A DNA stretch of 64,000 bases from contig NZ_CP020330.1 of assembly GCF_002043005.1 (NCBI RefSeq), forward strand, positions 2,002,001 through 2,066,000, read 5' to 3'. The DNA is from Martelella mediterranea DSM 17316 (GTDB lineage Bacteria; Pseudomonadota; Alphaproteobacteria; Rhizobiales; Rhizobiaceae). This document shows positions 50,288 through 59,472 of this stretch, one piece after another (positions within the stretch are counted from its first letter, which is position 1; every line of letters begins with the position of its first letter). The notes beneath the pieces are model-generated. The model ran no database searches. It was not told the origin of the DNA and saw only the letters and a list, made by a program, of their open reading frames with translations. Position numbers and translations under genes: made by a program.

Positions 50288-51270
50288 CGCCACTCGCGGC
50301 CGATATAGATGGCGAGCAGGATGATGAAGCCCTTGATCACGTCCTGCAGATAGGGGTTGATCCCCATCAGGTTCAGGCCGTTGTTGAGGATGCCGAGAAG
50401 TACCGCGCCGATCAGCGTGCCGAGCACCAGGCCGCGTCCGCCGGCAATCGCGGTTCCGCCGAGGACCACTGCGGCGATCGCGTCGAGTTCGAAGCCGACG
50501 CCGGCATTGGGCTGGCCGGACATCAGACGCCCCGTCAGCACCACCGCCGCAAGCGCCGCCGTCAGACCCGAGATCGCGTAGACGGCGAATTTCACATACT
50601 GGGTCTTCACGCCGGAGAGCCTTGCCGCCGTCTCGTTGCCGCCGATGGCATAGACATGACGGCCGAAGGGCGTGCGCTGCAGCAGCACCCAGGCGAGCGC
50701 GTAGACGATGAACATCAGGATCACGGGAACCGGCACGTTGCCGATCCGCCCGATGCCGAACCAGGCGATCCAGGAGGGCAGGCCGCTGATCGGATAACCG
50801 CCGGAGTAGATCAGGCCCAGGCCGCGGGCGATGCCCATCGTGGCAAGGGTGACGATGATCGCCGGCATGCGTCCCCAGGCCACCAGCACGCCGTTGAAGA
50901 TCCCGAGGCCGATGCCGACGCCGATGCCGGCCAGAAGTCCCACCCATCCGGGCATCCCCATATTGACCATCAGGCCCGCCGCGATCGTTCCGGCAAACGC
51001 CATCACCGCGCCGACGGACAGATCAATGCCGCCGGTGAGGATGACGAAGGTCATGCCCACCGCCAGAATGCCGACGATCGAAACCTGCCTCAGCACGTTG
51101 AAGATATTGGAGACGCTGAAGAAGTTGTCGCTGGCGATCCCCATCAGGATCGAGACGACGATCAGCCCGGCGAGAGGCAGTACCAACGGCGAATGAAGCA
51201 GCGCGCTCCAGTTTCTTTCGGTTGCCTTGTCGTCCGCGTCGGCCGCATTGGCATTTGCATCATGCGACAT
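50284..51270 (-). CDS. Pentitol/ribose-type ABC transporter permease (RbsC family)
   Basis: Permease of 328 residues with about ten hydrophobic segments and the RbsC signature [20 protein letters not shown] near residue 75. Later blocks [19 protein letters not shown] and [20 protein letters not shown] are also diagnostic. The start at 51270 follows GGGAGGG by seven bases; an in-frame start at 51294 is less likely. It overlaps the ATPase stop by 11 bases. Confidence 0.92.
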   Translation of the reverse strand: MSHDANANAADADDKATERNWSALLHSPLVLPLAGLIVVSILMGIASDNFFSVSNIFNVLRQVSIVGILAVGMTFVILTGGIDLSVGAVMAFAGTIAAGLMVNMGMPGWVGLLAGIGVGIGLGIFNGVLVAWGRMPAIIVTLATMGIARGLGLIYSGGYPISGLPSWIAWFGIGRIGNVPVPVILMFIVYALAWVLLQRTPFGRHVYAIGGNETAARLSGVKTQYVKFAVYAISGLTAALAAVVLTGRLMSGQPNAGVGFELDAIAAVVLGGTAIAGGRGLVLGTLIGAVLLGILNNGLNLMGINPYLQDVIKGFIILLAIYIGREWR

Positions 51271-52762
51271 GTTGAACCCTCCCGGTGGTTGCATGCTTCA
51301 TTATTTCTTCCGAATTTATGTTCTCGCCCTCGACGGTGGCGACGATGCCGCCCTGGCGGAAAACGCAGACCCGGTCGGACATGCCGACGATTTCCGGAAG
51401 CTCCGACGAGATCATGATGATCGAATAACCCTTGGCCGAGAATTCCCGCATCAGCTGGTAGATCTCGGCCTTTGCGCCGACATCGATGCCGCGCGTCGGC
51501 TCATCGAAGATCAGGACCTTCATGTCGTGGTTCAGCCAGCGGGCGATCACCACCTTCTGCTGGTTGCCGCCGGACAGCGTGTCGACCCGGGCGCGGGGGC
51601 CTTGCGCCTTGACGCGCACCTGATCCATCGCGGTTTGCGTCGACAGCATCTCCTTCTTCATGTCGATGAAGAAGCGGGCCGCGCGATATTTGCGGTAATT
51701 GTTGAGCGAAATGTTCTGGACGATCGAAAAGCTGGTGATCAGCCCTTCGGTCTTGCGGCTTTCCGGCAGCAGCCCGATGCCGCGCGCCAGACCGTCTGCC
51801 GGTGAGGAGAGGCGCGTTTCCACGCCGTCGATCAGCATCTTGCAGCGGCTTGCCGGATGGGCCCCGAGCATGGCCAGCGCTGTTTCCGTGCGGCCGGAGC
51901 CGACTAGACCGGCAAAACCGACAATCTCGCCCTCGCGCAGTTCGAACTTCGAGACCGGCCCGCCCTTGCGCAACTGGAGTTCCTTGACCTCAAGGCGCAT
52001 GGCGGCATCCGGCCTTGGCTCCGGTTTGGGCGGAAAGCTGTTTTCGATGCGCCGTCCGACCATCATTTCGACGAGCCGGTCGTGATCGACATCGGCGACG
52101 CGACAGGTGGCGACGAATTCTCCGTCGCGCAGCACGGTGATGCGGTCGCAGATCTCGAAAATCTCCTCGAGATGATGCGATATGAACACCACCGCGACGC
52201 CCCGGCCGCGCAATTCGCGCATGACCTTGAACAGGTGCTCGACCTCCGATGGCGTCAGCGTTGCCGTCGGCTCGTCCAGCACCAGGATCCGCGCATTGAG
52301 CGACAGCGCCTTGGCGATTTCGACGAATTGCTGTTCGGCGACCGAAAGCCGGCCGACCGGAACATCGAGCGGAAGGTCGACATCGAGCTGGCGCAGGATC
52401 GCGCGGGCGCGCTTATGCATGGCTTTGCGGTCGAGAAGGCCGAAGCGGTTGCTGATCTCGCGCGCGAGAAACATGTTCTCGACGGCGGTGAGATAGGGGA
52501 TAAGGCTGAATTCCTGGAAGACGATGCCGATGCCGGCGTCGATCGCCTCGTCATAATCGGCGAAATGGCGCTCTTTTCCGTCAACGCGAATTACGCCCTC
52601 GCTCGGCCGGAAAATGCCGGAGACGATCTTCATGAGAGTCGACTTGCCGGCGCCGTTTTCGCCCAGAAGCGCATGGATTTCACCCGCCTCGACATGAAGG
52701 TCCACGCCGTGCAGGACCTCGATCTTTCCGAAGCTTTTCTTGATCCCGTTCAATTCCAGCAT
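51260..52762 (-). CDS. Sugar ABC transporter double ATPase (RbsA/XylG family)
   Basis: Fused two-domain ATPase of 500 residues. The first half has Walker [10 protein letters not shown] (about 35-43), [15 protein letters not shown] and Walker [13 protein letters not shown]. The second half has an atypical Walker A (GLVGSGRTE near 285), [15 protein letters not shown] and [12 protein letters not shown], as in RbsA. It is the second gene of the pentitol operon, after the receptor. The start at 52762 is set by family alignment; an upstream extension overlaps the receptor region. Confidence 0.92.
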   Translation of the reverse strand: MLELNGIKKSFGKIEVLHGVDLHVEAGEIHALLGENGAGKSTLMKIVSGIFRPSEGVIRVDGKERHFADYDEAIDAGIGIVFQEFSLIPYLTAVENMFLAREISNRFGLLDRKAMHKRARAILRQLDVDLPLDVPVGRLSVAEQQFVEIAKALSLNARILVLDEPTATLTPSEVEHLFKVMRELRGRGVAVVFISHHLEEIFEICDRITVLRDGEFVATCRVADVDHDRLVEMMVGRRIENSFPPKPEPRPDAAMRLEVKELQLRKGGPVSKFELREGEIVGFAGLVGSGRTETALAMLGAHPASRCKMLIDGVETRLSSPADGLARGIGLLPESRKTEGLITSFSIVQNISLNNYRKYRAARFFIDMKKEMLSTQTAMDQVRVKAQGPRARVDTLSGGNQQKVVIARWLNHDMKVLIFDEPTRGIDVGAKAEIYQLMREFSAKGYSIIMISSELPEIVGMSDRVCVFRQGGIVATVEGENINSEEIMKHATTGRVQHVA

Positions 52763-52792
52763 GATCTTTTCCCGAGCATGGAAGAGGAAGCC

Positions 52793-52822
52793 CGCCCCCG
52801 GTTCATGAAGAACGCGGGGGCG
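52793..52822 (-). terminator. Hairpin between the pentitol receptor and ATPase
   Basis: CGCCCCCG (52793-52800) pairs with CGGGGGCG (52815-52822). It is placed just after the receptor stop, as in the other importers of this window, and probably stabilises receptor mRNA. Confidence 0.55.
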
Positions 52823-52836
52823 GCCCGGAGGAGACG

Positions 52837-53751
52837 TTACCAGCTGAAGTCGGCTGCGTTCTCGCTGTCGACCACGCGAACGTCGATCGGAACCTCGGCC
52901 GGCACAACGCGGGCGCCCCATTTCTGGGCAAGCGCCATGGCAAGGCCGACGCGCACCTGGTCGCGCGGGAACTGCGCGGTGGTTTCGATGAAGGGCGTGC
53001 CGTCGCTGATCGCCTTGACGGCTTCAGGCGCGCCATCGACCGAAGTCAGCTTGATGTCCTTGCCGGAACCCTGGATGGCCGCCATCGCGCCCATCGCGCC
53101 GCCGTCATTGACGGAAAAGATGCCGGCGAGATCGGGGTGCGACTGGATCATGTTCTCGACCACGCCCAGCGCCACCGAACGGTCCTGGCGGCCGTTCTGG
53201 ACGTCGACCAGCTCAATGCCGTCGAACTCATCAAGCGCGGCCTTGCAGCCTTCGACACGCTGAAGGATCGGGATCACCGGAATGCCGTCGAGGATCGCAA
53301 CTTCGCCCGAGCCGCCGAGCGCCTCGCCGAGATATTTGCACGACTGGTAGCCGGCATCGCGGTTCTTGGAGCCGACGAAGGTGTCGACGGGGCCCGCGGC
53401 ATTGGCGTCCACCGCCACCACGATCACGCCCTGCTGCTTGGCCATGTTGACGGCGGATTCGACGCCGGCGCTGTCGGTCGGGTTCAGCAAAAGAATGTCG
53501 ATATTCTGCTGCAGCATGTCCTCGACATCGGAAATCTGCTTGGCGACGTCATGGCCGGCATCGGTGACGATCACCTCGGCGCCGAGGCTGGCGGCGGCTT
53601 CGTCCAGCGCTTCCTTCATCGAGACGAAATAGGGGTTGTTCATCTCCTGAAAGGTCATGCCGATCTTCAGGCCGTCATCCTGGGCCATGGCCGGCAACGC
53701 GGTCGTCGCGGCGAGCGCTGCAGCGGTCAGTGTCTTGGTCACGATATTCAT
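52837..53751 (-). CDS. Pentitol/ribose-type ABC periplasmic binding protein (RbsB family)
   Basis: Receptor of 304 residues. The leader ends near residue 23 (AMA). The mature part has the RbsB-like [20 protein letters not shown] entry, [20 protein letters not shown] (about 90-110) and [20 protein letters not shown] (about 200-220). It is the first gene of the pentitol operon, downstream of an AraC gene in the same direction. A pentitol ligand (ribitol, xylitol or arabitol) is inferred from the dehydrogenase and kinase. The ATG follows GGGAGG by about eight bases. Confidence 0.9.
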   Translation of the reverse strand: MNIVTKTLTAAALAATTALPAMAQDDGLKIGMTFQEMNNPYFVSMKEALDEAAASLGAEVIVTDAGHDVAKQISDVEDMLQQNIDILLLNPTDSAGVESAVNMAKQQGVIVVAVDANAAGPVDTFVGSKNRDAGYQSCKYLGEALGGSGEVAILDGIPVIPILQRVEGCKAALDEFDGIELVDVQNGRQDRSVALGVVENMIQSHPDLAGIFSVNDGGAMGAMAAIQGSGKDIKLTSVDGAPEAVKAISDGTPFIETTAQFPRDQVRVGLAMALAQKWGARVVPAEVPIDVRVVDSENAADFSW

Positions 53752-53847
53752 ATCAGGTCCTCCCGTTGGTGAGGGCAGGCAAAGGCCGCCCGTTTCCGGA
53801 CAACACCATGTCGCCCGAATTGCTGAATTCCGGTTGTTGGTCTGCGC

Positions 53848-54732
53848 CTAGTCGGCCATGGCCAGAGCCCCGTTGGCCGCAAAGGTCGTCCTGAACTGCG
53901 AGGGCGACATGCCCTTGAACTTCAGGAAGTGGCGATTGAAGTTGGACAGGTTCGAAAACCCGACCTCGTAGCAGATCTCGGCGACCTTGATCTCCTCTGA
54001 ATCGAGAAGAAGCCGGCAGGCGAGATCGATCCGCAACTGGTTCTTGTAACGCACCAGCGTTGTGCCCGTGTGCCGCTTGAAGGCGCGCGAAAAGGCGCTC
54101 GGGCTCTGTCCCACGAGGTCGGCGAGCTCGCTTTCGTCCACCGGTTCCGTCAGGTGCTCGCGCAGATAGGCGATGGCGCGGTTGACCCCGCGGGAATCGA
54201 TATCGGAAAGGTCGAGCTCGTAGCTGAGGCTTGCGAGCACTTCCGGATCCTCGGACTCGGCCAGAATGTCGAGGATTTGCCAGAACAGCGACAGGCGCTG
54301 CATGCCGCGCGCCTCGATCAGCCGTTCAAGCAGCGGCCGCACGGCCCGGCTCGTTGCGTCGTCGAAGAGCAGGCCGCGATGGCTGCGCTCCAAAAGCGGG
54401 CGGATCGCCTGCATCTCCGGCATCGCCGCGCAGGCGTCCTCGATGAATTTTTCGGGAAACTGGATGATCAGCGAGCGTAATGGGACGGTTTCGTCGTGCT
54501 CGATATCGCTGATCCAGTTCTGCGGCAGGTTGGGGCCGGTCATGATCAACTGGCCGGGACCGAAATCGCCGATGAAGTCGCCGATATAGAATTTGCCCGA
54601 GGTATCCACGACAAGATGAATTTCGTACTCGGGATGATAGTGCCAGCGGACGGTGCGGAACGGGTAGCCGTGCTTCCATGCCGCGAAGGACTCACCCTTG
54701 CGAATATGAACAAGCTCCAGATCCGGTTGCAT
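53848..54732 (-). CDS. AraC-family regulator, probable activator of the pentitol operon
   Basis: Regulator of 294 residues with an N-terminal cupin-like sensing domain (RWHYHPEYEIHLVVDTSG, about residues 30-47) and a C-terminal double helix-turn-helix (LVGQSPSAFSRAFKRHTGTT, about 205-225; VAEICYEVGFSNLSNFNRHF, about 250-269). It lies immediately upstream of the pentitol receptor, co-directional, with 97 bp between. The likely inducer is a pentitol or ketose. Its own upstream region has no clear palindrome. Confidence 0.9.
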   Translation of the reverse strand: MQPDLELVHIRKGESFAAWKHGYPFRTVRWHYHPEYEIHLVVDTSGKFYIGDFIGDFGPGQLIMTGPNLPQNWISDIEHDETVPLRSLIIQFPEKFIEDACAAMPEMQAIRPLLERSHRGLLFDDATSRAVRPLLERLIEARGMQRLSLFWQILDILAESEDPEVLASLSYELDLSDIDSRGVNRAIAYLREHLTEPVDESELADLVGQSPSAFSRAFKRHTGTTLVRYKNQLRIDLACRLLLDSEEIKVAEICYEVGFSNLSNFNRHFLKFKGMSPSQFRTTFAANGALAMAD

Positions 54733-55127
54733 CCTCTGATCCTCCCTCGCCGACTGGCGGCGTTTGCCGTGGCTCCCTCCACGGCATCAACGTTGGAGAA
54801 ACACTACGCTGCGGCCACCGTTTGCCTCAACATCACCACGGAAAATTTACTGATACTTTTTTGACCGGGAATTATTCGAAATTGAAAGGGTGGCGTTTGT
54901 GAGCGCGCCTGAGGCGGCCGCAATGCAGCAGCCTCATATCGCAACGCAGCGTAAAACGGTCGGACTTTCGGCCTAAATTGAGGAAAATGCTGCGAAATAC
55001 GTCTGACTGCCAATAGTCAATCAGGAAGGCGCGTGGTCGATAAGCACCATTTGGCGCTTATACTTTTCTTGCAGTTTTGAGGGGGTAAAACGGGTTTTCA
55101 TCAGAACAGGGGGCGCTCGGCCCCAAA
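54733..55127. other. Intergenic region between AraC and the dehydrogenase, no gene seen
   Basis: About 395 bp without a convincing gene. The part next to 54732 must carry the AraC promoter. No repeat or RNA was recognised; short frames here are not family-like. Confidence 0.5.
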
Positions 55128-55153
55128 CCGGTCCCGCCAAGCCGCGGGACCGG
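55128..55153 (-). terminator. Terminator-like hairpin after the MDR dehydrogenase
   Basis: CCGGTCCCGC (55128-55137) and GCGGGACCGG (55144-55153) form a perfect 10-bp stem with a 6-base loop, 11 bases after the stop of the MDR gene. Only TTT and GGGG follow on the minus strand, so termination may be Rho-assisted. Confidence 0.6.
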
Positions 55154-55164
55154 TAATCGACGGA

Positions 55165-56202
55165 TCAATCCGGCATGACGATCTGGAGTTTGACGTCGGT
55201 TTCACGCGCTTCGACGGCGCGATCGAAGGCGGCGATGCTGTCGGCAAAGGGCAGGGTGTCGGAGATCAGTGGCTTCAGGTCGACCTTGCCAGACGCGATC
55301 AGGGCGATTGCGCGGTCATAGACATTGGCGTAGCGGAACACGGTCTCGACGCGAAGCTCCTTCGCCTGCAGGCCGACAATATCGACGGGCACTGGTTCGA
55401 CTGGCATGCCGACCAGCACGACCGCGCCGCCGGGGCGGGCGAGCTTATCGACGCCGAGGATCGCGGGGGCAGCGCCCGAGCATTCGAAGACCACGTCTGC
55501 GCCCCAGCCATCGGTGGCCTCGGCAACCGCCTCGGCGGCGGGACGGTTCCTGATATTGACCGTCTCGATGCCGTCGTAAGCGCCGATAATATCCAGCTTC
55601 GGCTGGGCCAGATCGGCGACAATCACCTTGGCGCAACCGCCGGCCAGCGCCGCCAGCGCCACCATCATGCCGATCGGGCCGGCGCCGGTGACCACGGCGA
55701 TATCGCCGGGCTGGATGCGGGCGCGCAGTGCGGCCTGCATGCCGATCGCGAACGGCTCTACCATCGCGCCCTCGGCGAAGCTCACCGTATCCGGCAGCTT
55801 GTAGGTGAAGGCGGCCGGGTGGATCACCTCCGGCGTCAGGCAGCCATGGATCGGCGGCGTTGCCCAGAACCTGACGGCGGGGTCGACATTGTAGATGCCG
55901 AGCTTGGACGCGCGCGAGGTGAAATCGGGAATGCCCGGTTCCATGCAGACCCGGTCGCCCGGCGTCAGATTGGTGACCTCGGAGCCGGTCTCGACCACGG
56001 TGCCGGAGGCCTCATGGCCGAGGATCATCGGTTCGCGCACGACGAAATGGCCGATCTTGCCATGGGTGTAATAGTGGACGTCGGAGCCGCAAATGCCGAC
56101 CGTATGGGTTTTGATTCGCACATCCTGCGGGCCCAGCGTAGTGGCGACCGCGAAGTCGCGCAGCGAGAGTTCGCCCTTCTTTTCGAGAACCAGTGCCTGC
56201 AT
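55165..56202 (-). CDS. Zinc MDR alcohol dehydrogenase (xylitol/sorbitol dehydrogenase-like)
   Basis: NAD-dependent polyol dehydrogenase of 345 residues. The catalytic-zinc region is [16 protein letters not shown] (Cys near residue 38) and GHEASG (His-Glu near 62). The dinucleotide motif is [16 protein letters not shown] (about 165-180). The structural-zinc cysteines of classical relatives are absent: the lobe reads [20 protein letters not shown]. It is most like rhizobial xylitol (D-xylulose) dehydrogenases. The start at 56202 follows GGGAGG by seven bases. It has a LacI gene 196 bp upstream and LacI-like dyads in its promoter. Confidence 0.87.
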   Translation of the reverse strand: MQALVLEKKGELSLRDFAVATTLGPQDVRIKTHTVGICGSDVHYYTHGKIGHFVVREPMILGHEASGTVVETGSEVTNLTPGDRVCMEPGIPDFTSRASKLGIYNVDPAVRFWATPPIHGCLTPEVIHPAAFTYKLPDTVSFAEGAMVEPFAIGMQAALRARIQPGDIAVVTGAGPIGMMVALAALAGGCAKVIVADLAQPKLDIIGAYDGIETVNIRNRPAAEAVAEATDGWGADVVFECSGAAPAILGVDKLARPGGAVVLVGMPVEPVPVDIVGLQAKELRVETVFRYANVYDRAIALIASGKVDLKPLISDTLPFADSIAAFDRAVEARETDVKLQIVMPD

Positions 56203-56269
56203 GTCATGCCCTCCCATATGAATTTGAAATAATCTCGGCCGCTTCGGCCTCGCATTATCCTTTTCGCTA

Positions 56270-56308
56270 AACCGGTTGAAACACGCCCGTAAACAAAAAA
56301 ACGCGTTT
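56270..56308. promoter_or_regulatory. LacI-like dyads upstream of the MDR dehydrogenase
   Basis: AACCGGTT (56270-56277) and AAACGCGTTT (56299-56308) are palindromes with a central CG, the usual core of LacI-family operators. They lie 67-106 bp upstream of the dehydrogenase and within 130 bp of the LacI gene end, so that LacI is the natural candidate. Confidence 0.5.
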
Positions 56309-56398
56309 CAGCGTCGACAATTTTGGCGGCGGTGAAAAAAGTATCGGGGTCGTTTCTCTGGCGTATCAATGGACGCCTTGGCAGTGTCAATCGGCACG

Positions 56399-57439
56399 TT
56401 ACCGATCAGCTCTCGCCGGTGCGGTGGACGCGCGCTCCACCAGCCAGCAAGCCAGCTCCACGCGTCGCGCGGGCAGGCGGGTGACGCCGAGATCGTCGAG
56501 CAGTAGGCTGAGCGCGGCGGAGCCGATGTGGCGCATCGGGATATGCATCGTCGTCAGTGGCGGATCGGAAAAGCCCGACAGCGGCAGATCGTCCATGCCG
56601 ACCACGGAAAAGTCCTCTGGTACGAGGTAGCCCGCCTGCTGGATGGCGAGCATTGCGCCGTAGGCGAGGCTATCGCCGGCGGTCAGCACGGCCGTGAAAT
56701 CGGCGCCGCGCTGTTCCAGCCGGTCGGCGATTGCGCGGCTTGCAAGTTCCGGCAGCCAGTCATCGACGGTCACCACGAGATCGTTGATATCTTCGATGCC
56801 GCGGGCGCGCAGCGCATCGCGCCAGCCTTCGAAACGGCGCTCGATCGTGCGGCGTCCCGGATGCATCAGGAACAGGATGCGGCGGTGGCCGAGATCGAGA
56901 AGGTGGTCGGCGGCAAGCCGCGCGGCGGAGCGGTTGCAGGGCGTCACGCTGGAGTGGCGCATGGCCGGATCGTCGCCGTTTATCAGCACGATCGGCTTGG
57001 AAAATCCGCCCGAGCGGGTAAGCACCTGCGCATCATCCAGCGTCAGAAACAGGCAGCCGGCAACGGAGGCGTCCGCCTCGCCCTCGGCCAGAAGCTGCGC
57101 CTCATCCTCGGGGGTCGCGACCGCGCGGGTGACCAGCTCGATGCCGAGCGCCTCGGCCCGTTCGTTGAGGCCGTCGAGAACGTGGTAGGTGAACTGGTTG
57201 CGCTGGTGGTCGATCATCGCAACGCTTGACGTGGCAAGGATAATGCGGCGGCCGGCGGCCGATGTCGGGTTGACATAGCCAAGCGCCAGCGCGGTTTCCA
57301 CGATCTTCGCGCGCAACTCGTCCTTGACCCCGCCGGTGCCCGCAAGCGCCCGCGAGGCGGTCGATACCGACACCCCGCAATTGCGGGCGATTTCTTCCAG
57401 CCGGACCCGTCGGTTCGGCTTGCCGCGCTTGCCGTGAAT
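56399..57439 (-). CDS. LacI-family regulator with apparent ATT start codon
   Basis: Repressor-type regulator of about 346 residues. The helix-turn-helix RVRLEEIARNCGVSVSTASR lies near residues 10-30, and the effector domain includes FLMHPGRRTIERRFEGWRDA and SVVGMDDLPLSGFSDPPLTT near residue 285. No ATG, GTG or nearby CTG is in frame upstream. An ATT at 57437-57439 lies eight bases after a strong AGGAGG. A TTG at 57472 is in frame but lacks a ribosome site. An open frame continues to 58615, but that is antisense to the GH105 gene. It is divergent from the uronide operon and upstream of the MDR gene, so either may be its target. Confidence 0.8.
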   Translation of the reverse strand: MHGKRGKPNRRVRLEEIARNCGVSVSTASRALAGTGGVKDELRAKIVETALALGYVNPTSAAGRRIILATSSVAMIDHQRNQFTYHVLDGLNERAEALGIELVTRAVATPEDEAQLLAEGEADASVAGCLFLTLDDAQVLTRSGGFSKPIVLINGDDPAMRHSSVTPCNRSAARLAADHLLDLGHRRILFLMHPGRRTIERRFEGWRDALRARGIEDINDLVVTVDDWLPELASRAIADRLEQRGADFTAVLTAGDSLAYGAMLAIQQAGYLVPEDFSVVGMDDLPLSGFSDPPLTTMHIPMRHIGSAALSLLLDDLGVTRLPARRVELACWLVERASTAPARADR

Positions 57440-57474
57440 CGTGAATGCCTCCTGTTTGCGCCGAAACTGCAAAA

Positions 57475-57492
57475 AATTTGCAAATTGCGCAA
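57475..57492. promoter_or_regulatory. LacI operator-like palindromes in the divergent promoter
   Basis: AATTTGCAAATT (57475-57486) and TTGCGCAA (57485-57492) are perfect, overlapping palindromes. The second has the central CG expected of LacI operators. They lie between the LacI gene and the GH105 operon and could control both. Confidence 0.55.
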
Positions 57493-57529
57493 CCGATTTT
57501 TGTGTGGAACAGTTCGGTCGGAGGAATGA

Positions 57530-58645
57530 ATGGGAGGAAGCATGCCGATCACGGCCGATCAGATTTCCGATATGTTGTCGGCGCTGGTGCGCGGGATGAC
57601 GGGGTTGCGCCATGACGGGCGCTTCAACGAGCCGAATCTCGACGGCACGCCGGGCGATTATGTCAGCTTCGACAGTTGGGAATGGCCGCAGGGCGTCGGG
57701 CTGTACGGGCTCACGCGCCTGTGGCGGCACACCGGCGATTCCGCGCATCTGAAAATCCTCGAAGACTGGTACGACCGCCGGATCGAGGCGGGGCTGCCGA
57801 AGATGAACGTCAACACCACAGCACCGATGCTGGCGCTCAGCGAAATCTGGCGTCATAAGCGCCAGCTGCGCTATGAGGCGGTTTTGCGCGACTGGGCCGA
57901 GCGGGTGGTTTCCGACATGCCGCGCACGCCGGAAGGCGGCTTCCAGCACGATGTTTCCGACAAGATCAACGACAATGAATTGTGGGACGACACGCTGTTC
58001 ATGGTCGCGCTTTTCCTGGCCTCCTATGGTCAGGCCTCGGGCGAGCGGCGCTTTGTCGACGAGGCGGAGCGACAGTTTCTGGTTCACGCCCGCTATCTCG
58101 CCGATCCGAAATCCGGGCTTTGGTATCACGGCTGGACCTTTGCTGGCCGGCACAATTTCGCCCGCGCGCTCTGGGGCCGGGGCAATGCCTGGATCACGGT
58201 CGGCATTCTCGAACTGATCGAACTCTGCGACCTGTCTCCCTCGGTGGAGGCCTATCTGCTCGGCGTGCTTGAAACCCAGATCGAGGCGCTGCTGAAATTC
58301 CAGACGGCCTCGGGGGCGTGGACCACGCTGGTCGACGATCCCTCGTCCTATGAGGAGATTTCGGCGACGGCCGGCTTCGGCTTCGGGCTGATGAAGGCCG
58401 CCCGTAAGGGCCTCGGGCCCAAGGGCTGCGAGGCGGCAGGGCTGCGGGCGCTTGAGGCAGTCATGGCCAATATCAGCGATGACGGCGTGGTTTCGAACGT
58501 CTCCTACGGCACACGCATGGGTCACGATCTGCAATTCTATCGCGATATTCCGGTGCAGCCGACAGGCTATGGCCAGGCGCTTGCGATCCTGTGCCTTGCC
58601 GAAGGGCTGCATCACAGCAATGAAAGGATGAAGAAAGCATGCTGA
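57530..58645 (+). CDS. Glycoside hydrolase family 105 (unsaturated rhamnogalacturonyl/glucuronyl hydrolase)
   Basis: Cytoplasmic hydrolase of about 371 residues (alpha/alpha barrel) that removes an unsaturated uronic acid from the end of oligosaccharides made by a lyase. Family blocks include SWEWPQGVGLYGLTRLWRHT (about 50-68), NDNELWDDTLFMVALFLASY (about 144-163, with the catalytic Asp) and LWGRGNAWITVGILELIE (about 218-235). The start at 57530 has GGAGG five bases upstream; an ATG at 57542 also has a GGAGG. It overlaps kduI by seven bases. It is the first gene of the uronide operon. Confidence 0.9.
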   Translation: MGGSMPITADQISDMLSALVRGMTGLRHDGRFNEPNLDGTPGDYVSFDSWEWPQGVGLYGLTRLWRHTGDSAHLKILEDWYDRRIEAGLPKMNVNTTAPMLALSEIWRHKRQLRYEAVLRDWAERVVSDMPRTPEGGFQHDVSDKINDNELWDDTLFMVALFLASYGQASGERRFVDEAERQFLVHARYLADPKSGLWYHGWTFAGRHNFARALWGRGNAWITVGILELIELCDLSPSVEAYLLGVLETQIEALLKFQTASGAWTTLVDDPSSYEEISATAGFGFGLMKAARKGLGPKGCEAAGLRALEAVMANISDDGVVSNVSYGTRMGHDLQFYRDIPVQPTGYGQALAILCLAEGLHHSNERMKKAC

Positions 58646-59472
58646 AAACGCTTTATGGCGCTTCGCCTGCCGATATCGACAACATGAACACGGCGCGGCT
58701 GCGCGACGAATTCATGGTGGAAGACCTGTTCACGCCCGGCGAAATCCGCTTCGCCTATACCCATGTCGACCGCATGATCGTCGGCGGCGCGGTGCCGACC
58801 TCCGGCGCGCTCTCCTTCGGCGATGGGGCAGAGGTTGGCACCGAGGCGTTTTTCGACGCGCGCGAAATGGGGATCGCCAATCTCGGCGGGCCGGGCGCAA
58901 TCACGGTCGATGGCACGCGCCATGAACTCGACAATCGCGATATCCTTTATATCGGCCGGGGCGCCAAAACCGTGAGCCTGGAAAGTGCTGATGCCAGAAA
59001 GCCGGCGCGGTTCTACATGAACTCCGTCCCCGCCGGCGCGGACATTGCGCACCGCCTGATCAAGCGGGCCGAGTCCAAGCCGCTGGTGATGGGCGACGAG
59101 GCGAAATCCAACAAGCGCGAGTTGCGGATGTATATCCACCCGGAGGTCGTGCCCTCCTGCCTGCTTTTGATGGGGATCACCGATCCCGCGCCGGGCAGCA
59201 TCTGGAACACCATGCCGCCCCATCTCCACGAGCGGCGCATGGAGGCCTATTGCTATTTCGATCTCGGTGATGAGGACCGCGTCTTCCACTTTATGGGCCG
59301 TCCCGACAATACCCGCCATCTGGTCGTCGCCAATGGCGATGTGGTGATCTCGCCGGCATGGTCGATCCATATGGGCGCGGGCACCGGGCCCTATGCCTTC
59401 GTCTGGGGCATGACCGGCGAAAATAAAGTCTATACCGATGTCGATCCGGTTGCGATCAGGGAGCTCAGATGA
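58639..59472 (+). CDS. kduI: 5-keto-4-deoxyuronate isomerase
   Basis: Metal-dependent isomerase of 277 residues that converts the open-chain product of unsaturated uronate to 3-deoxy-D-glycero-2,5-hexodiulosonate in pectin or hyaluronan breakdown. The cupin metal site is visible: PPHLHERRMEAYCYF (about 195-209) with His-His-Glu, and a later His in WSIHMGAGTG (about 241-250). Length and N-terminus (ASPADIDNMNTARLRDEFMV) match KduI. It overlaps the next gene by four bases (ATGA). The downstream enzymes kduD, kdgK and kdgA are not in the window. Confidence 0.95.
   Translation: MLKTLYGASPADIDNMNTARLRDEFMVEDLFTPGEIRFAYTHVDRMIVGGAVPTSGALSFGDGAEVGTEAFFDAREMGIANLGGPGAITVDGTRHELDNRDILYIGRGAKTVSLESADARKPARFYMNSVPAGADIAHRLIKRAESKPLVMGDEAKSNKRELRMYIHPEVVPSCLLLMGITDPAPGSIWNTMPPHLHERRMEAYCYFDLGDEDRVFHFMGRPDNTRHLVVANGDVVISPAWSIHMGAGTGPYAFVWGMTGENKVYTDVDPVAIRELR

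Noticed and set aside
56399..58615. Single 738-codon minus-strand gene containing the LacI domain
   Set aside because: The N-terminal ~390 codons are antisense to GH105 and carry no family pattern; only the C-terminal part is a LacI protein.
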